Assembly: GCF_900090105.1 (NCBI RefSeq)
Contig: NZ_FMDM01000004.1
Span: 124,001-188,000, forward strand
Direction: 5' to 3'
DNA from: Micromonospora humi
GTDB lineage: Bacteria; Actinomycetota; Actinomycetes; Mycobacteriales; Micromonosporaceae
DNA: 64,000 nt
The position numbers and the translations under genes are program-made. This document shows positions 37,862 through 45,761 of this stretch, piece by piece (positions within the stretch are counted from its first letter, which is position 1; the number at the start of each line of letters is the position of its first letter). Under the pieces are notes generated by a model that saw only the letters and a program-made list of their open reading frames with translations, made no database searches and was not told where the DNA came from.

Positions 37862-39042
37862 CCGCACGGAAACCCGAACCGCTCAAGCTCGACCTCGAAT
37901 ACCTGCGCCAGGTGCTGGTGGAACTGCTGGAGATCCCCAGCCCGTCCGGGCGTACCGACCACATCCAGCAGTACGTGGGCGAACGGCTCTCCGCGCTCGG
38001 GATCAGCTCCACGCTGACCCGGCGCGGGGCGCTGAGCGCCAGCCTGCCCGGCCCCCGGGCCACCGGCGCGGACCGGGCGGTCGTGGTGCACACCGACACC
38101 ATCGGCGGCATGGTGAAGCGGCTCAAGGAGAACGGCCGGCTGGAGATCAACCCGATCGGCACGCACAGCGCCCGCTTCGCCGAGGGTGCCCACGTGCGGA
38201 TCTTCACCGACGACCTGGACCGAGTGGTCACCGGCCAGATCCTTCCGCTGAAGGCGAGCGGGCACCGCTACAACGAGGCGGTCGACCTCCAGGGCGTCGG
38301 CTGGGAGCTGGTGGAGGTCCGGGTCGACGAGCCGGTGACCGACGAGGCGGGCCTGCGGGCGCTCGGCATCGACGCCGGCGACTTCGTCGCGCTGCTGCCC
38401 AACCCGTCGATCACCCCCAGCGGATATGTCAAGTCCCGGCACCTGGACGACAAGGCCGGCGTCGCCGCCGTGCTGACCGCGTTCAAGGCGATGGTCGACG
38501 CCGGCGTCACCCCGGCGGTCACCGCGCACCTGCTGGTCACCGTCACCGAGGAGATCGGCCACGGCGCCAGCCACGGGCTGGACCCGGACGTGGCGGAGAT
38601 CGTCTCGGTGGACGCGGCGGTGGTCGCGCCCGGCCAGCAGTCCCGGGAGAACGCCGCCACCCTGGCGATGGGCGACGGCGTCGGGCCGTTCGACTACCAC
38701 CTCACCCGCAACCTGGCCTCGATCGCCAAGGAGCACGGCGTCGACCTGGTCCGCGACGTCTTCGACTACTACCGCTCGGACGCGGCGTCGGCGGTCGAGG
38801 CCGGCGCGCACGCCCGGGTGGCGCTGCTCGGCTTCGGCGTGGACGCCACCCACGGCCACGAACGCACCCACCTGGACGGCCTGCACCAGCTCACCCAACT
38901 GCTCTGCCTCTATCTGCAGAGCCCACTGGTGTTCCCCGAGTGGGACGCCGAGCCGGAGGGCGACCTGGCCGACTTCCCGTCGCTGGCGGTGCAGCCCGCA
39001 CACGAGGACGGTCCCCGCGAGGGCCCGATCGGGCTGGACTGA
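37858..39042 (+). CDS. NAGGN-system M42 family peptidase
   Basis: 394 residues. Co-catalytic metallo-aminopeptidase fold with likely ligands in AVVVHTDTIGG (His, Asp), SRHLDDKAGVAAVL (Asp), VTVTEEIGHGASHG (general-base Glu and ligand Glu), SVDAAV (Asp) and THGHERTHLDG (His). M42 peptidases with this partner set are consistently encoded with asnO and ngg; a role in degrading or recycling the dipeptide osmolyte is the natural inference but is not established. The start ATG overlaps the ngg stop (ATGA). Nothing downstream on the strand for 280 bp except the structured leader of the next gene. Confidence 0.9.
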   Translation: MTARKPEPLKLDLEYLRQVLVELLEIPSPSGRTDHIQQYVGERLSALGISSTLTRRGALSASLPGPRATGADRAVVVHTDTIGGMVKRLKENGRLEINPIGTHSARFAEGAHVRIFTDDLDRVVTGQILPLKASGHRYNEAVDLQGVGWELVEVRVDEPVTDEAGLRALGIDAGDFVALLPNPSITPSGYVKSRHLDDKAGVAAVLTAFKAMVDAGVTPAVTAHLLVTVTEEIGHGASHGLDPDVAEIVSVDAAVVAPGQQSRENAATLAMGDGVGPFDYHLTRNLASIAKEHGVDLVRDVFDYYRSDAASAVEAGAHARVALLGFGVDATHGHERTHLDGLHQLTQLLCLYLQSPLVFPEWDAEPEGDLADFPSLAVQPAHEDGPREGPIGLD

Positions 39043-39062
39043 ACGTCTGTGATCGAAATTCG

Positions 39063-39092
39063 TTGCCGATGCCGCCGGGAAGTGGATAGCGT
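39063..39092 (+). promoter_or_regulatory. Promoter TTGCCG-N18-TAGCGT
   Basis: A -35 TTGCCG (39063-39068) and -10 TAGCGT (39087-39092) with 18-bp spacing. Start of transcription would fall near 39099, about 5 nt before the extended Shine-Dalgarno block, giving the small ORF its own short leader. Confidence 0.55.
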
Positions 39093-39103
39093 GGCGGTAC
39101 ACG

Positions 39104-39162
39104 GGAAAGGAGGTGGTCCAGACTTGTATAGCAATCGGACTCGTGAGGTGGCTGTCCGCTAG
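39104..39162 (+). CDS. Extended Shine-Dalgarno block plus 12-codon leader ORF
   Basis: GGAAAGGAGGTGGTCC (39104-39119) matches the reverse complement of the 16S 3' end (AGAAAGGAGGTGATCC) at 14 of 16 positions, with a G-U pair possible at one mismatch. Translation could begin at the TTG at 39124, 10 nt after GGAGG, giving [12 protein letters not shown] and stopping at TAG 39160-39162; the CDS itself would be 39124-39162. The same frame opens from a GTG at 39091 but that codon precedes the predicted transcript start. Another frame from GTG 39113 reads to 39181. Peptide production is unproven; such strong pairing is unusual and may instead hold a ribosome as a regulatory device. Confidence 0.45.
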
Positions 39163-39236
39163 CCGCTGTCCTCGACAGTGAAGAACGATCGTCGAGACCG
39201 TGTGGCAGCGGTGCGGCGAAACCACGACAGCCACCC

Positions 39237-39298
39237 GACCCCCGGGGTGCCGGCCCAGTCCAGCCGGCCCGCGCGCGAGCGCGGAAGCCCCGGGGGTC
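39237..39298 (+). promoter_or_regulatory. Long hairpin before the RNase Z-like gene
   Basis: Perfect 11-bp stem GACCCCCGGGG / CCCCGGGGGTC enclosing 40 nt that contain a GCCGGC-GCCGGC inner stem and a CGCGC-rich arm. It ends 11 nt before the GGGAG ribosome binding site of the next gene. No U-tract follows, so it is more likely a leader or attenuator structure than a plain terminator. Confidence 0.5.
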
Positions 39299-39320
39299 GC
39301 TTCATGCCCGGGAGAAAACC

Positions 39321-40250
39321 TTGTCCATGCGTGAGCTGGTGGTGCTCGGGACGGCCAGCCAGGCCCCGACCCGCCGGCGCAACCACAACGGCTACCTGCT
39401 GCGGTGGGACGACGAGGTGATCCTCTTCGACCCGGGTGAGGGCAGCCAGCGCCAGATGCTGCACACCGGCGTCACCGCCACCGACCTGACCCGGATCTGC
39501 GTCACCCACTTCCACGGCGACCACTGCCTCGGCCTGCCCGGCATGATCCAGCGGCTCTCCCTGGACCGGGTGCCGCACCCGGTGGCGGTGCACTTCCCGG
39601 CCGGCGGCGCCGACTACTTCGCCCGGCTGCGCCACGCCTCCAGCTTCCACGAGACCGCCGAGCTGGCCGTCGAGCCGATCGACGCCGACGGGCAGCGCAT
39701 CGCGCTGGGCATCGGCACGCTGGAGGCCCGCCGGCTACGGCACCCCGTCGAGACGTACGGCTACCGCCTGGTCGAGCCGGACGGCTGCCGGCTGCTGCCG
39801 GAGCGGCTGTCCGCGTACGGCATCGCCGGTCCGGCGGTGGGGCAGTTGCTGCGCGAGGGTCACCTGGACCTCGGCGGGCGTCGCGTCGACCGGGACGAGG
39901 TGAGCGTCACCCGACCGGGGCAGCGGTTCGCGTTCGTGATGGACACCGGGCTCTGCGACGGGGTGTACGCGCTGGCCGAGCACGCCGACCTGCTCGTCAT
40001 CGAATCGACGTTCCTGGCGTCTGAGGCCGCACTCGCCGCCGAGGTCGGCCACCTCACCGCCGGCCAGGCCGCGCGGGTCGCGGCCGAGTCGGGGGTACGC
40101 ACGCTCGTGCTCACCCACTTCTCCCAGCGGTACGCCGACCCGCGCCGGTTCCACGACGAGGCGCGGGAACACTTCGCCGGGGAACTGGTGATCGCCGAGG
40201 ACCTCGAGACGGTGCCGGTGCCGCCCCGCCGGGTACCGTCGCCGGAGTGA
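39321..40250 (+). CDS. RNase Z-like MBL-fold nuclease
   Basis: 309-residue metallo-beta-lactamase-fold protein close to tRNase Z: N-terminal [20 protein letters not shown], zinc motif [25 protein letters not shown], and C-terminal [13 protein letters not shown] with the last His. Expected to trim tRNA 3' ends or act as a general MBL phosphodiesterase. The TTG at 39321 is preferred (GGGAG with 6-nt spacing and the family start MSMREL); the ATG at 39327 is the alternative. The structured leader upstream suggests post-transcriptional control. Its stop overlaps the GNAT start by 4 nt (GTGA). Confidence 0.87.
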   Translation: MSMRELVVLGTASQAPTRRRNHNGYLLRWDDEVILFDPGEGSQRQMLHTGVTATDLTRICVTHFHGDHCLGLPGMIQRLSLDRVPHPVAVHFPAGGADYFARLRHASSFHETAELAVEPIDADGQRIALGIGTLEARRLRHPVETYGYRLVEPDGCRLLPERLSAYGIAGPAVGQLLREGHLDLGGRRVDRDEVSVTRPGQRFAFVMDTGLCDGVYALAEHADLLVIESTFLASEAALAAEVGHLTAGQAARVAAESGVRTLVLTHFSQRYADPRRFHDEAREHFAGELVIAEDLETVPVPPRRVPSPE

Positions 40251-40756
40251 CCGTCTCCCTACGCCCCGCGACCGAGGCCGACCTGATGGCGGTCGGCGCC
40301 CTGCACCAGCGATCCCGGGTGGCGGCGTACTCGTCGTTCCTGCCGCCGGAGGCGCTGGCCGACCCCACCGAGGAGGCGATGGGCCGCTACTGGGTGGAGC
40401 GGCTCACCTGGGAGGCCGCCGACCACCGGATGACAGTGGTCGAGCGGGATGGGCGACTGGTGGGCTTCAGCTACCTGGGCCCCGACGACGAGGGCGACCC
40501 GGCGACCGGCCTGCTCAACGCCATCCACCTGGAGCCGGACGAGCGGGGCCGGGGCACCGGGCGGGCGCTCATGGTGGACGCGCTGGACGCGATGCGGGCC
40601 CGTGGCTGGACCCGGGCCGTGCTCTGGGTGCTGCACGACAACACCTCCGCGCGGCGCTTCTACGAGCGCGGCGGCTGGCGTGCCACCGGCGAGCGGCGCA
40701 CCGACCGCATCGGCACCGCCCTCGTCCCCCAACTCCGCTACGCCCGTGCGGTGTAA
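40247..40756 (+). CDS. GNAT family N-acetyltransferase
   Basis: 169 residues. Acetyl-CoA-binding loop in [22 protein letters not shown] (motif A), then [20 protein letters not shown] (motif B). Substrate unknown. The GTG start overlaps the stop of the RNase Z-like gene, so the two are coupled. Its TAA stop lies inside the GGGGCCCC repeat copy B, meaning the repeat supplies the stop codon and the 3' end. Confidence 0.9.
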   Translation: MTVSLRPATEADLMAVGALHQRSRVAAYSSFLPPEALADPTEEAMGRYWVERLTWEAADHRMTVVERDGRLVGFSYLGPDDEGDPATGLLNAIHLEPDERGRGTGRALMVDALDAMRARGWTRAVLWVLHDNTSARRFYERGGWRATGERRTDRIGTALVPQLRYARAV

Positions 40757-40811
40757 GGAGGGGCCCCTTCTTAACGCATCCGGTAGAGGAGGGGCCCCCG
40801 CTTAACACCTC
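40752..40811. repeat. GGGGCCCC-centred repeat, copy B
   Basis: 54 of 60 positions match copy A (1714-1773), same orientation. The first TAA of the element is the stop codon of the GNAT gene. It lies immediately upstream of the HtrA-like protease gene, whose start is 22 nt further on. Confidence 0.85.
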
Positions 40812-40832
40812 CGCCGTTCGCTCTCAGCGGAT

Positions 40833-41822
40833 GTGGGCATGGGCGCGGACGGGAGCCGCGTTGCTGGCGACATGGACACCGAGGACACCGGGCGGGCCGA
40901 CGACGCCGCGCTCGACGCGTACTCCCGGGTGGTGACCGGCGTGGCGGCGAAGGTGCTGCCCGCGGTCGCGGCCCTGTCGGTGCGGACGCCGCGCGGCGCG
41001 GGCGCCGGGTCGGCCGTGGTGATCGACCCGGACGGGCTGCTGCTGACCAGCGCGCACGTCGTGCAGGGCGCGAGCGGCGGCGTGGCCGCCTTCGGCGACG
41101 GCACCGAGACCGGCTTCCGGGTGGTCGGCGCGGACCCGCTGTCGGACCTGGCCGTGCTGCGCGCCGACGAGGCCGGCGTGCCGCCGGTCGAGCTGGGCGA
41201 CGCCGACCGGCTGCGAATCGGGCAACTGGTGGTCGCGGTCGGCAACCCGATGGGGCTCGCCGGGTCGGTCACCGCCGGCGTGGTCTCCGGGCTGGGCCGG
41301 TCGCTGCCCGCGCGGGACGGGCGGCTGGTCCGGCTGATCGAGGACGTCATCCAGACCGACGCCGCGCTCAACCCGGGCAACTCGGGCGGGGCGCTCGCCG
41401 ACTCCGCCGGCCGCGTCGTGGGGGTGAACACCGCGGTCGCCGGGTACGGGCTGGGGCTCGCCGTGCCGATCAACCCGACCACCCGGCAGATCGTCGCCGA
41501 CCTGACCGGGCAGGGGCGGGTGCGGCGGGCGTGGCTCGGGGTGGCGGGCGCGCCGGTGCCGCTGCCGCCGGAGGTGACCGCGCGGACCGGCCAGCGGCGT
41601 GGGCTGCGGGTGGTGGAGGTGGTGCCGGGCAGCCCGGCCGGGGTGGCCGGGATCTACCTCGGCGACGTGATCGTCTCGGCCGGCGGTCGGCCGGTGCGGG
41701 ACGGGCAGAGCCTGCAACGGCTCATGCTCGGACCGGCCATCGGCGTCCGGCTGCCGGTCACCCTGCTGCGCAAGGGGGCGTACGTCGACGTGGTGGCGGT
41801 CCCCACCGAGCTGGGTCGGTGA
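40833..41822 (+). CDS. HtrA/S1C-like serine protease with PDZ domain
   Basis: 329 residues. Trypsin-like domain with catalytic His in LLTSAHVVQG, Asp in DPLSDLAVLR and Ser in ALNPGNSGGALADS, then a C-terminal PDZ domain (about 235-325, GLRVVEVVPGSPAGVAGIYLGDVIVS). Unlike most DegP/HtrA proteins there is no signal peptide or TM helix visible, so it may be cytoplasmic or use a start not recognised here. Candidate ATG codons at 40833, 40839 and 40872 all lack a strong ribosome binding site. It is bracketed by inverted copies of the GGGGCCCC repeat. Role likely protein quality control. Confidence 0.85.
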   Translation: MGMGADGSRVAGDMDTEDTGRADDAALDAYSRVVTGVAAKVLPAVAALSVRTPRGAGAGSAVVIDPDGLLLTSAHVVQGASGGVAAFGDGTETGFRVVGADPLSDLAVLRADEAGVPPVELGDADRLRIGQLVVAVGNPMGLAGSVTAGVVSGLGRSLPARDGRLVRLIEDVIQTDAALNPGNSGGALADSAGRVVGVNTAVAGYGLGLAVPINPTTRQIVADLTGQGRVRRAWLGVAGAPVPLPPEVTARTGQRRGLRVVEVVPGSPAGVAGIYLGDVIVSAGGRPVRDGQSLQRLMLGPAIGVRLPVTLLRKGAYVDVVAVPTELGR

Positions 41823-41876
41823 GAGGGGGCCCCTTCTCTACGCCAGGCGTTAAGAAGGGGCCCTTCCTTATCCCGC
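41823..41876. repeat. GGGGCCCC-centred repeat, copy C (inverted, diverged)
   Basis: Read on the minus strand this matches the B copy through TAAGGA.GGGCCCCTTCTTAACGC and GTAGAG.AGGGG..CCCC, with more changes. It fills the whole gap between the convergent protease and cbs stop codons and probably works as their shared terminator. Confidence 0.7.
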
Positions 41877-43247
41877 TCAGTGGGCGCCGAGGTGGGCGAG
41901 CAGGTCCTGGCGGGTCAGCACACCCTTCGGCTTGCCGTCGACGAGCACCAGAGCCGCGTCGGCCTTCTCCAGCAGCCCGACCGCCTCGCTGACCGGCTGC
42001 CCACCGCCGATCATCGGCAGCGGTTCGCCCATGTGCCGCTCGATCGTGTCGTGCAGGTGGGCCTGGCCGGTGAAGAGCGCGTCGAGCAGGTCACGCTCGG
42101 CGATCGAGCCGGCCACCTCGCCGGTCACCACCGGCGGCTCGGCCTTGAGCACCGGGAGCTGGGAGACGCCGTACTCGCGCATGTAGTCGATGGCGTCGCG
42201 GACCGTCTCGGTCGGGTGCACGTGCACCAGCTCGGGCAGGCCGCCCGGCTTGCCGGCGAGCGCGTCGGCGACGGTCGGCTCGGTGCCCGAGTCGTCCAGG
42301 AAGCCGTACCGGGCCATCCACTTGTCGTTGAAGATCTTCGACAGGTAGCCCCGGCCGCCGTCCGGCAGCAGCACCACGACCACGTCGTCCGGGCCGGCCT
42401 TGCGGGCCACCTCCAGCGCGCCCACCACGGCCATGCCGCAGGAACCGCCGACCAGCAGCCCCTCCTCGCGGGCCAGCCGGCGGGTCATCTCGAAGGACTG
42501 CTTGTCGGACACCTCGACGATCTCGTCGGCGACCGAGCGGTCGTACGTCGTCGGCCAGAAGTCCTCACCGACGCCCTCGACCAGGTAGGGCCGGCCGGTG
42601 CCGCCGGAGTAGACCGAGCCCTCCGGGTCCGCGCCGACGACCTTGACCCGGCCCTCGGACGCCTCCTTCAGGTAGCGGCCGATGCCGGAGATGGTGCCGC
42701 CGGTGCCGACGCCGGTGACGAAGTGGGTGATCTTCCCCTCGGTCTGCCGCCACAGCTCCGGGCCGGTGGTCTCGTAGTGCGAGCGCGGGTTGGCCGGGTT
42801 GCTGTACTGGTCGGGCTTCCACGCGCCGGGGATCTCCCGGGCCAGCCGGTCGGAGACGTTGTAGTAGGAGCGCGGGTCCTCCGGCGCGACGGCGGTCGGG
42901 CAGACCACCACCTCGGCGCCGTACGCCCGCAGCACGTCCTGCTTGTCCTGGCTGACCTTGTCGGGGCAGACGAAGACGCAGCGGTAGCCCTTGAGCTGGG
43001 CCACCAGGGCCAGCCCGACGCCGGTGTTGCCGCTGGTCGGCTCCACGATCGTGCCGCCGGGGCCGAGGATGCCGGCCTTCTCGGCGTCCTCCACCATGCG
43101 CAGCGCGATCCGGTCCTTGACCGAGCCGCCGGGGTTGACGTATTCCACCTTCGCCAGCACGGTCGCCTGGATGCCCTCGGTGACGTTGCGCAGGCGGACC
43201 AGCGGGGTGTTGCCGATCAGCTCGACGACGTTGTCGTAGTACTGCAC
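41877..43247 (-). CDS. cbs: Cystathionine beta-synthase
   Basis: 456 residues. Fold-type II PLP domain with YVNPGGSVKDRIALRM (PLP-Lys), EPTSGNTGVGLALVAQ and TGVGTGGTISGIGRYL, followed by two C-terminal CBS domains (about 325-455), the usual regulatory pair. Condenses serine (or O-acetylserine) with homocysteine to cystathionine. GTG start with GAAGGG 9 nt upstream. Partner of metB in the reverse transsulfuration route that feeds cysteine and mycothiol. No heme-binding N-terminus, as in other bacterial forms. Confidence 0.95.
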   Translation of the reverse strand: MQYYDNVVELIGNTPLVRLRNVTEGIQATVLAKVEYVNPGGSVKDRIALRMVEDAEKAGILGPGGTIVEPTSGNTGVGLALVAQLKGYRCVFVCPDKVSQDKQDVLRAYGAEVVVCPTAVAPEDPRSYYNVSDRLAREIPGAWKPDQYSNPANPRSHYETTGPELWRQTEGKITHFVTGVGTGGTISGIGRYLKEASEGRVKVVGADPEGSVYSGGTGRPYLVEGVGEDFWPTTYDRSVADEIVEVSDKQSFEMTRRLAREEGLLVGGSCGMAVVGALEVARKAGPDDVVVVLLPDGGRGYLSKIFNDKWMARYGFLDDSGTEPTVADALAGKPGGLPELVHVHPTETVRDAIDYMREYGVSQLPVLKAEPPVVTGEVAGSIAERDLLDALFTGQAHLHDTIERHMGEPLPMIGGGQPVSEAVGLLEKADAALVLVDGKPKGVLTRQDLLAHLGAH

Positions 43248-43321
43248 CTCGTTGTGCCCTTCGTCGCGCCGCCGTCGTGGGGCGGCCGGTCAGCCGGTTT
43301 CGCCGCCCAGCGTACGTGCCG

Positions 43322-43678
43322 TCAGGGCGTGACATGCCCCGGGATGACGGAGCTGCGACGTGCCTCCCACTCCAGGAACCGTTCGGTCTCGGCGAGCACG
43401 CTGCCGGCCAGCCAGGTGACCATGACCGCGTCGTCGGCCAGCCCGAAGATCGCCAGCGGGATCTCCGGCAGCAGGTCGATCGGGGAGACGACGTACGCCG
43501 CCGCCCCGGCCATCAGCGCCAGCCGCAGCCCGCCGTCGTACTCCCCGCGGCCGGTGGCCCGGATCATCCGGGGCAGCGCCGCCAACCGGACGCCGAGCGA
43601 CGGCCCGCCGCGCGCTCCGGCCGCCAACGCCCGGGCCAGCGCGGCGAACGCGGCGCTGCGCTTCAACGTCTTCCCCAT
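43322..43678 (-). CDS. DUF1232 small membrane protein
   Basis: 118 residues. The DUF1232 core is AAAYVVSPIDLLPEIPLAIFGLADDAVMVTWL (about residues 55-86), a hydrophobic hairpin with the typical SPIDLLP motif. The ATG is chosen because it has GAAGGGCGG upstream and the extension to 43780 would be unusual. Function unknown; such proteins are membrane-associated. Divergent from the first SGNH hydrolase gene. Confidence 0.85.
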   Translation of the reverse strand: MGKTLKRSAAFAALARALAAGARGGPSLGVRLAALPRMIRATGRGEYDGGLRLALMAGAAAYVVSPIDLLPEIPLAIFGLADDAVMVTWLAGSVLAETERFLEWEARRSSVIPGHVTP

Positions 43679-43809
43679 GATTCCGCCCTTCTCCGCCCGA
43701 CCAGGGTGCGCCCCGGGGGCAAGCCCACCCCTCAGGTACCCAGAACGACCGTCCGCCAGCCACCCGATCAAGGACAGCAACGGTCGTGCCGGCGCGATAC
43801 TGTCGGCTC

Positions 43810-44856
43810 ATGGGGGACGCTGGTTCCGTCGCGCCGGTCCACCGGCAGCGCGCCTGGCGGATCGCCCGCCTCGCGGCGATCGGCACGGGCGCCACGGTGG
43901 CGGCCACGGCCGCCACCGGTGGGGTGCTGCTCGGCCAGGCCCGGCAGGCCCGCCGCACCATCCCGATGGCCGAGGCCCCGCCGCCGCGCTGCGACGGCGT
44001 CTACGGCGCGCGCCTCCCCGGAGCGCCGGTCACCGTGGTCGTCCTGGGTGACTCCTCCGCCGCCGGCTACGGCGTGCACCGGCGCCGTGAGACGCCCGGG
44101 TCGCTGCTGGCCACCGGGCTGTCCCGCCGCCTGCACCGGCCGGTGCGGCTGCACCGGTTCGCGGTGGTGGGCGCCCTGTCGGCCGGCCTGAAGCCGCAGG
44201 TCGAGTCCGCGCTGGAGGTCGCGCCGGACGTCGCCGTGGTGCTGGTCGGCGGGAACGACGTCACCAACCGCACCCCGCCCGCGGTGGCCGTGCGCTACCT
44301 GGTCGACGCGGTCCGCACGCTGCGCGCCGCCGGCTGCGAGGTGGTCGTGGGCACCTGCCCCGACCTGGGCACGATCCGGCCGATCCAGCCGCCGCTGCGG
44401 TGGCTGGCCCGGCGCTGGAGCCGCCAGTTGGCCGCCGCCCAGACGGTGGCCGTGGTGGAGGCCGGCGGCCGGACGGTCTCCCTGGGCGACCTGCTGGGGC
44501 CCCGGTTCGCCGCCGAGCCGGGCCGGATGTTCGCCTGGGACCGCTTCCATCCCTCCGCGGAGGGCTACGCCATGGCCGCCGCGGCGCTGCTGCCCACCGT
44601 GCTCTCCGCGCTGGGGGCGGTGCCCGAACGCAGGCCTTCGCTCGCCGGCCTGGAAGGCGTACGGTCGCTCCCGGAGGCCGCCCACACGGCGGCCCGGCAC
44701 GCCGGCACGGAGGTCAGCGGCGCCCAGCTCCGGGGCCGCGACCGCGGGCCCGGCGGGCGGTGGGCCCAGCTGCGCCGGCGGGCCTTCTTCGGCGTCGGCG
44801 CGGTGCCCCCGACCGGCACCGCCGCCGACTCGGCCACGCTGGAGGGAACGGCATGA
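43810..44856 (+). CDS. SGNH/GDSL hydrolase 1
   Basis: 348 residues. N-terminal hydrophobic anchor or signal segment (about residues 17-42), then GDSL block VVVLGDSSAAGYGVHRR (nucleophile Ser), oxyanion Asn in VLVGGNDVTNR, and DRFHPSAEGYAMAA with the Asp-His pair. Homologous to the neighbour at 44891, to which it is linked by a 13-codon mini-ORF. The C-terminal 60 residues are charged and specific to this copy. M. tuberculosis has a GDSL exported protein (Rv1075c) at this position. Substrate unknown; an esterase of cell-envelope lipids or glycans is plausible. Confidence 0.88.
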   Translation: MGDAGSVAPVHRQRAWRIARLAAIGTGATVAATAATGGVLLGQARQARRTIPMAEAPPPRCDGVYGARLPGAPVTVVVLGDSSAAGYGVHRRRETPGSLLATGLSRRLHRPVRLHRFAVVGALSAGLKPQVESALEVAPDVAVVLVGGNDVTNRTPPAVAVRYLVDAVRTLRAAGCEVVVGTCPDLGTIRPIQPPLRWLARRWSRQLAAAQTVAVVEAGGRTVSLGDLLGPRFAAEPGRMFAWDRFHPSAEGYAMAAAALLPTVLSALGAVPERRPSLAGLEGVRSLPEAAHTAARHAGTEVSGAQLRGRDRGPGGRWAQLRRRAFFGVGAVPPTGTAADSATLEGTA

Positions 44857-44894
44857 GCGAGCGCAGCGTCGGACACCGGGAGGTGACGGCATGA
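44853..44894 (+). CDS. 13-codon linker ORF between SGNH genes
   Basis: ATG AGC GAG CGC AGC opens a frame of 13 codons whose ATG overlaps the upstream stop and whose TGA overlaps the downstream ATG (ATGA on both sides). Such a chain would let ribosomes re-initiate from one hydrolase gene to the next. A peptide function is unlikely; it is listed because the double overlap is exact. Confidence 0.4.
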   Translation: MSERSVGHREVTA

Positions 44895-45703
44895 GCGGAT
44901 CGAGTGAGGCGGCCCGGTGGGGCCGGGCCGCGGCCCTGTCGCTGCTGGCCGGCACGGTGGGTGGGGCGGCGGTCCTCGCCGGCCAGGCCATCGCCGCCCG
45001 CACCCGGGAGTACGCGCAGCCCGAGCTGGGGCTCGTGCTGCGGGCCACGGTCGGAAGGGCCGACGCGCCACCGCTGCGGCTGGTGCTGCTCGGCGACTCG
45101 TCGGCGCTCGGTGTGGGCGTCGACCGGTTCGAGGAGACCATCGGCGGCCAGCTCGCCCATCTGCTCGCGGAGGGGCCGACCGGCCGGCGGGTGCACCTGT
45201 CCAGCGTCGGCGTGTCCGGGTCCCGCGCCACCGACCTGGCCACCCAGGTGGCCCGGGCGCTGCTCGGCGAGCGGCCGGACGTGGCGGTGGTGCTGATCGG
45301 GGCGAACGACGCCACCGCGTTGAGCCGCCCGGCCGACGCGGCGGCCTACCTCGGCTCGGCGGTCCGCCGGCTGCGCGAGGCCCACGTCGAGGTCGTCGTG
45401 GGCACCTGTCCCGACCTGGGCGCGGTGCGCGCGGTGGCCGCCCCGCTGCGCCAGGTGCTCGGCTGGTCCGGGCGGCGGATGGCGCGGGCCCAGACGACGG
45501 CCGTGCTCGACGCCGGGGGGACGGTGGTCGACCTGGGCACCGAGACGGGTCCGGTGTTCCGGGCCGACGCCGGCACGCTCTGCCGCGACGGCTTCCACCC
45601 GTCCGCCGACGGCTACCGGGTCTGGGCGCACGCCCTGCTCCCGGCGGTCGAGGCGGCGGCCGCGGTCGCGTTCCGGCACCACCGCCGCCCGCCCGCGGGG
45701 TGA
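44891..45703 (+). CDS. SGNH/GDSL hydrolase 2
   Basis: 270 residues, paralogous to the preceding gene: N-terminal hydrophobic segment (about 10-33), VLLGDSSALGVGVDR with the nucleophile Ser, VLIGANDATALSRP, VVVGTCPDLGAVR and RDGFHPSADGYRVWA. The shared TCPDLG block and the tandem position show duplication. The ATG sits in the ATGA overlap with the linker ORF; GGGAGG lies 9 nt upstream. Probably secreted or membrane-anchored. Confidence 0.88.
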   Translation: MSGSSEAARWGRAAALSLLAGTVGGAAVLAGQAIAARTREYAQPELGLVLRATVGRADAPPLRLVLLGDSSALGVGVDRFEETIGGQLAHLLAEGPTGRRVHLSSVGVSGSRATDLATQVARALLGERPDVAVVLIGANDATALSRPADAAAYLGSAVRRLREAHVEVVVGTCPDLGAVRAVAAPLRQVLGWSGRRMARAQTTAVLDAGGTVVDLGTETGPVFRADAGTLCRDGFHPSADGYRVWAHALLPAVEAAAAVAFRHHRRPPAG

Positions 45704-45736
45704 CATTTCCCGCCCGGCGCGCGGCTTCCACGGAAA

Positions 45737-45761
45737 GTTACCCGCGGGTTAACGTTGGTTC
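45737..45761 (+). promoter_or_regulatory. Thiolase promoter with overlapping operator
   Basis: Near-palindrome GTTACCCGCGGGTTAAC (45737-45753) overlaps the -10 box TAACGT (45750-45755), which lies 6 nt before the thiolase ATG, so the mRNA should be leaderless and repressor binding would block RNA polymerase. Its TACCCGCGGGT core resembles the site upstream of the acyl-CoA dehydrogenase (4291-4306). Confidence 0.6.

Larger units (their letters stand above)
39043..39320. other. 278-bp leader region of the RNase Z-like gene
   Basis: It holds, in order, a sigma-70-type promoter (39063-39092), a long Shine-Dalgarno block (39104-39119), a 12-codon ORF (39124-39162), a small hairpin CTGTC/GACAG just after that ORF, and a long hairpin (39237-39298) ending shortly before the next ribosome binding site. 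The arrangement resembles a leader-peptide control region. Confidence 0.55.
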
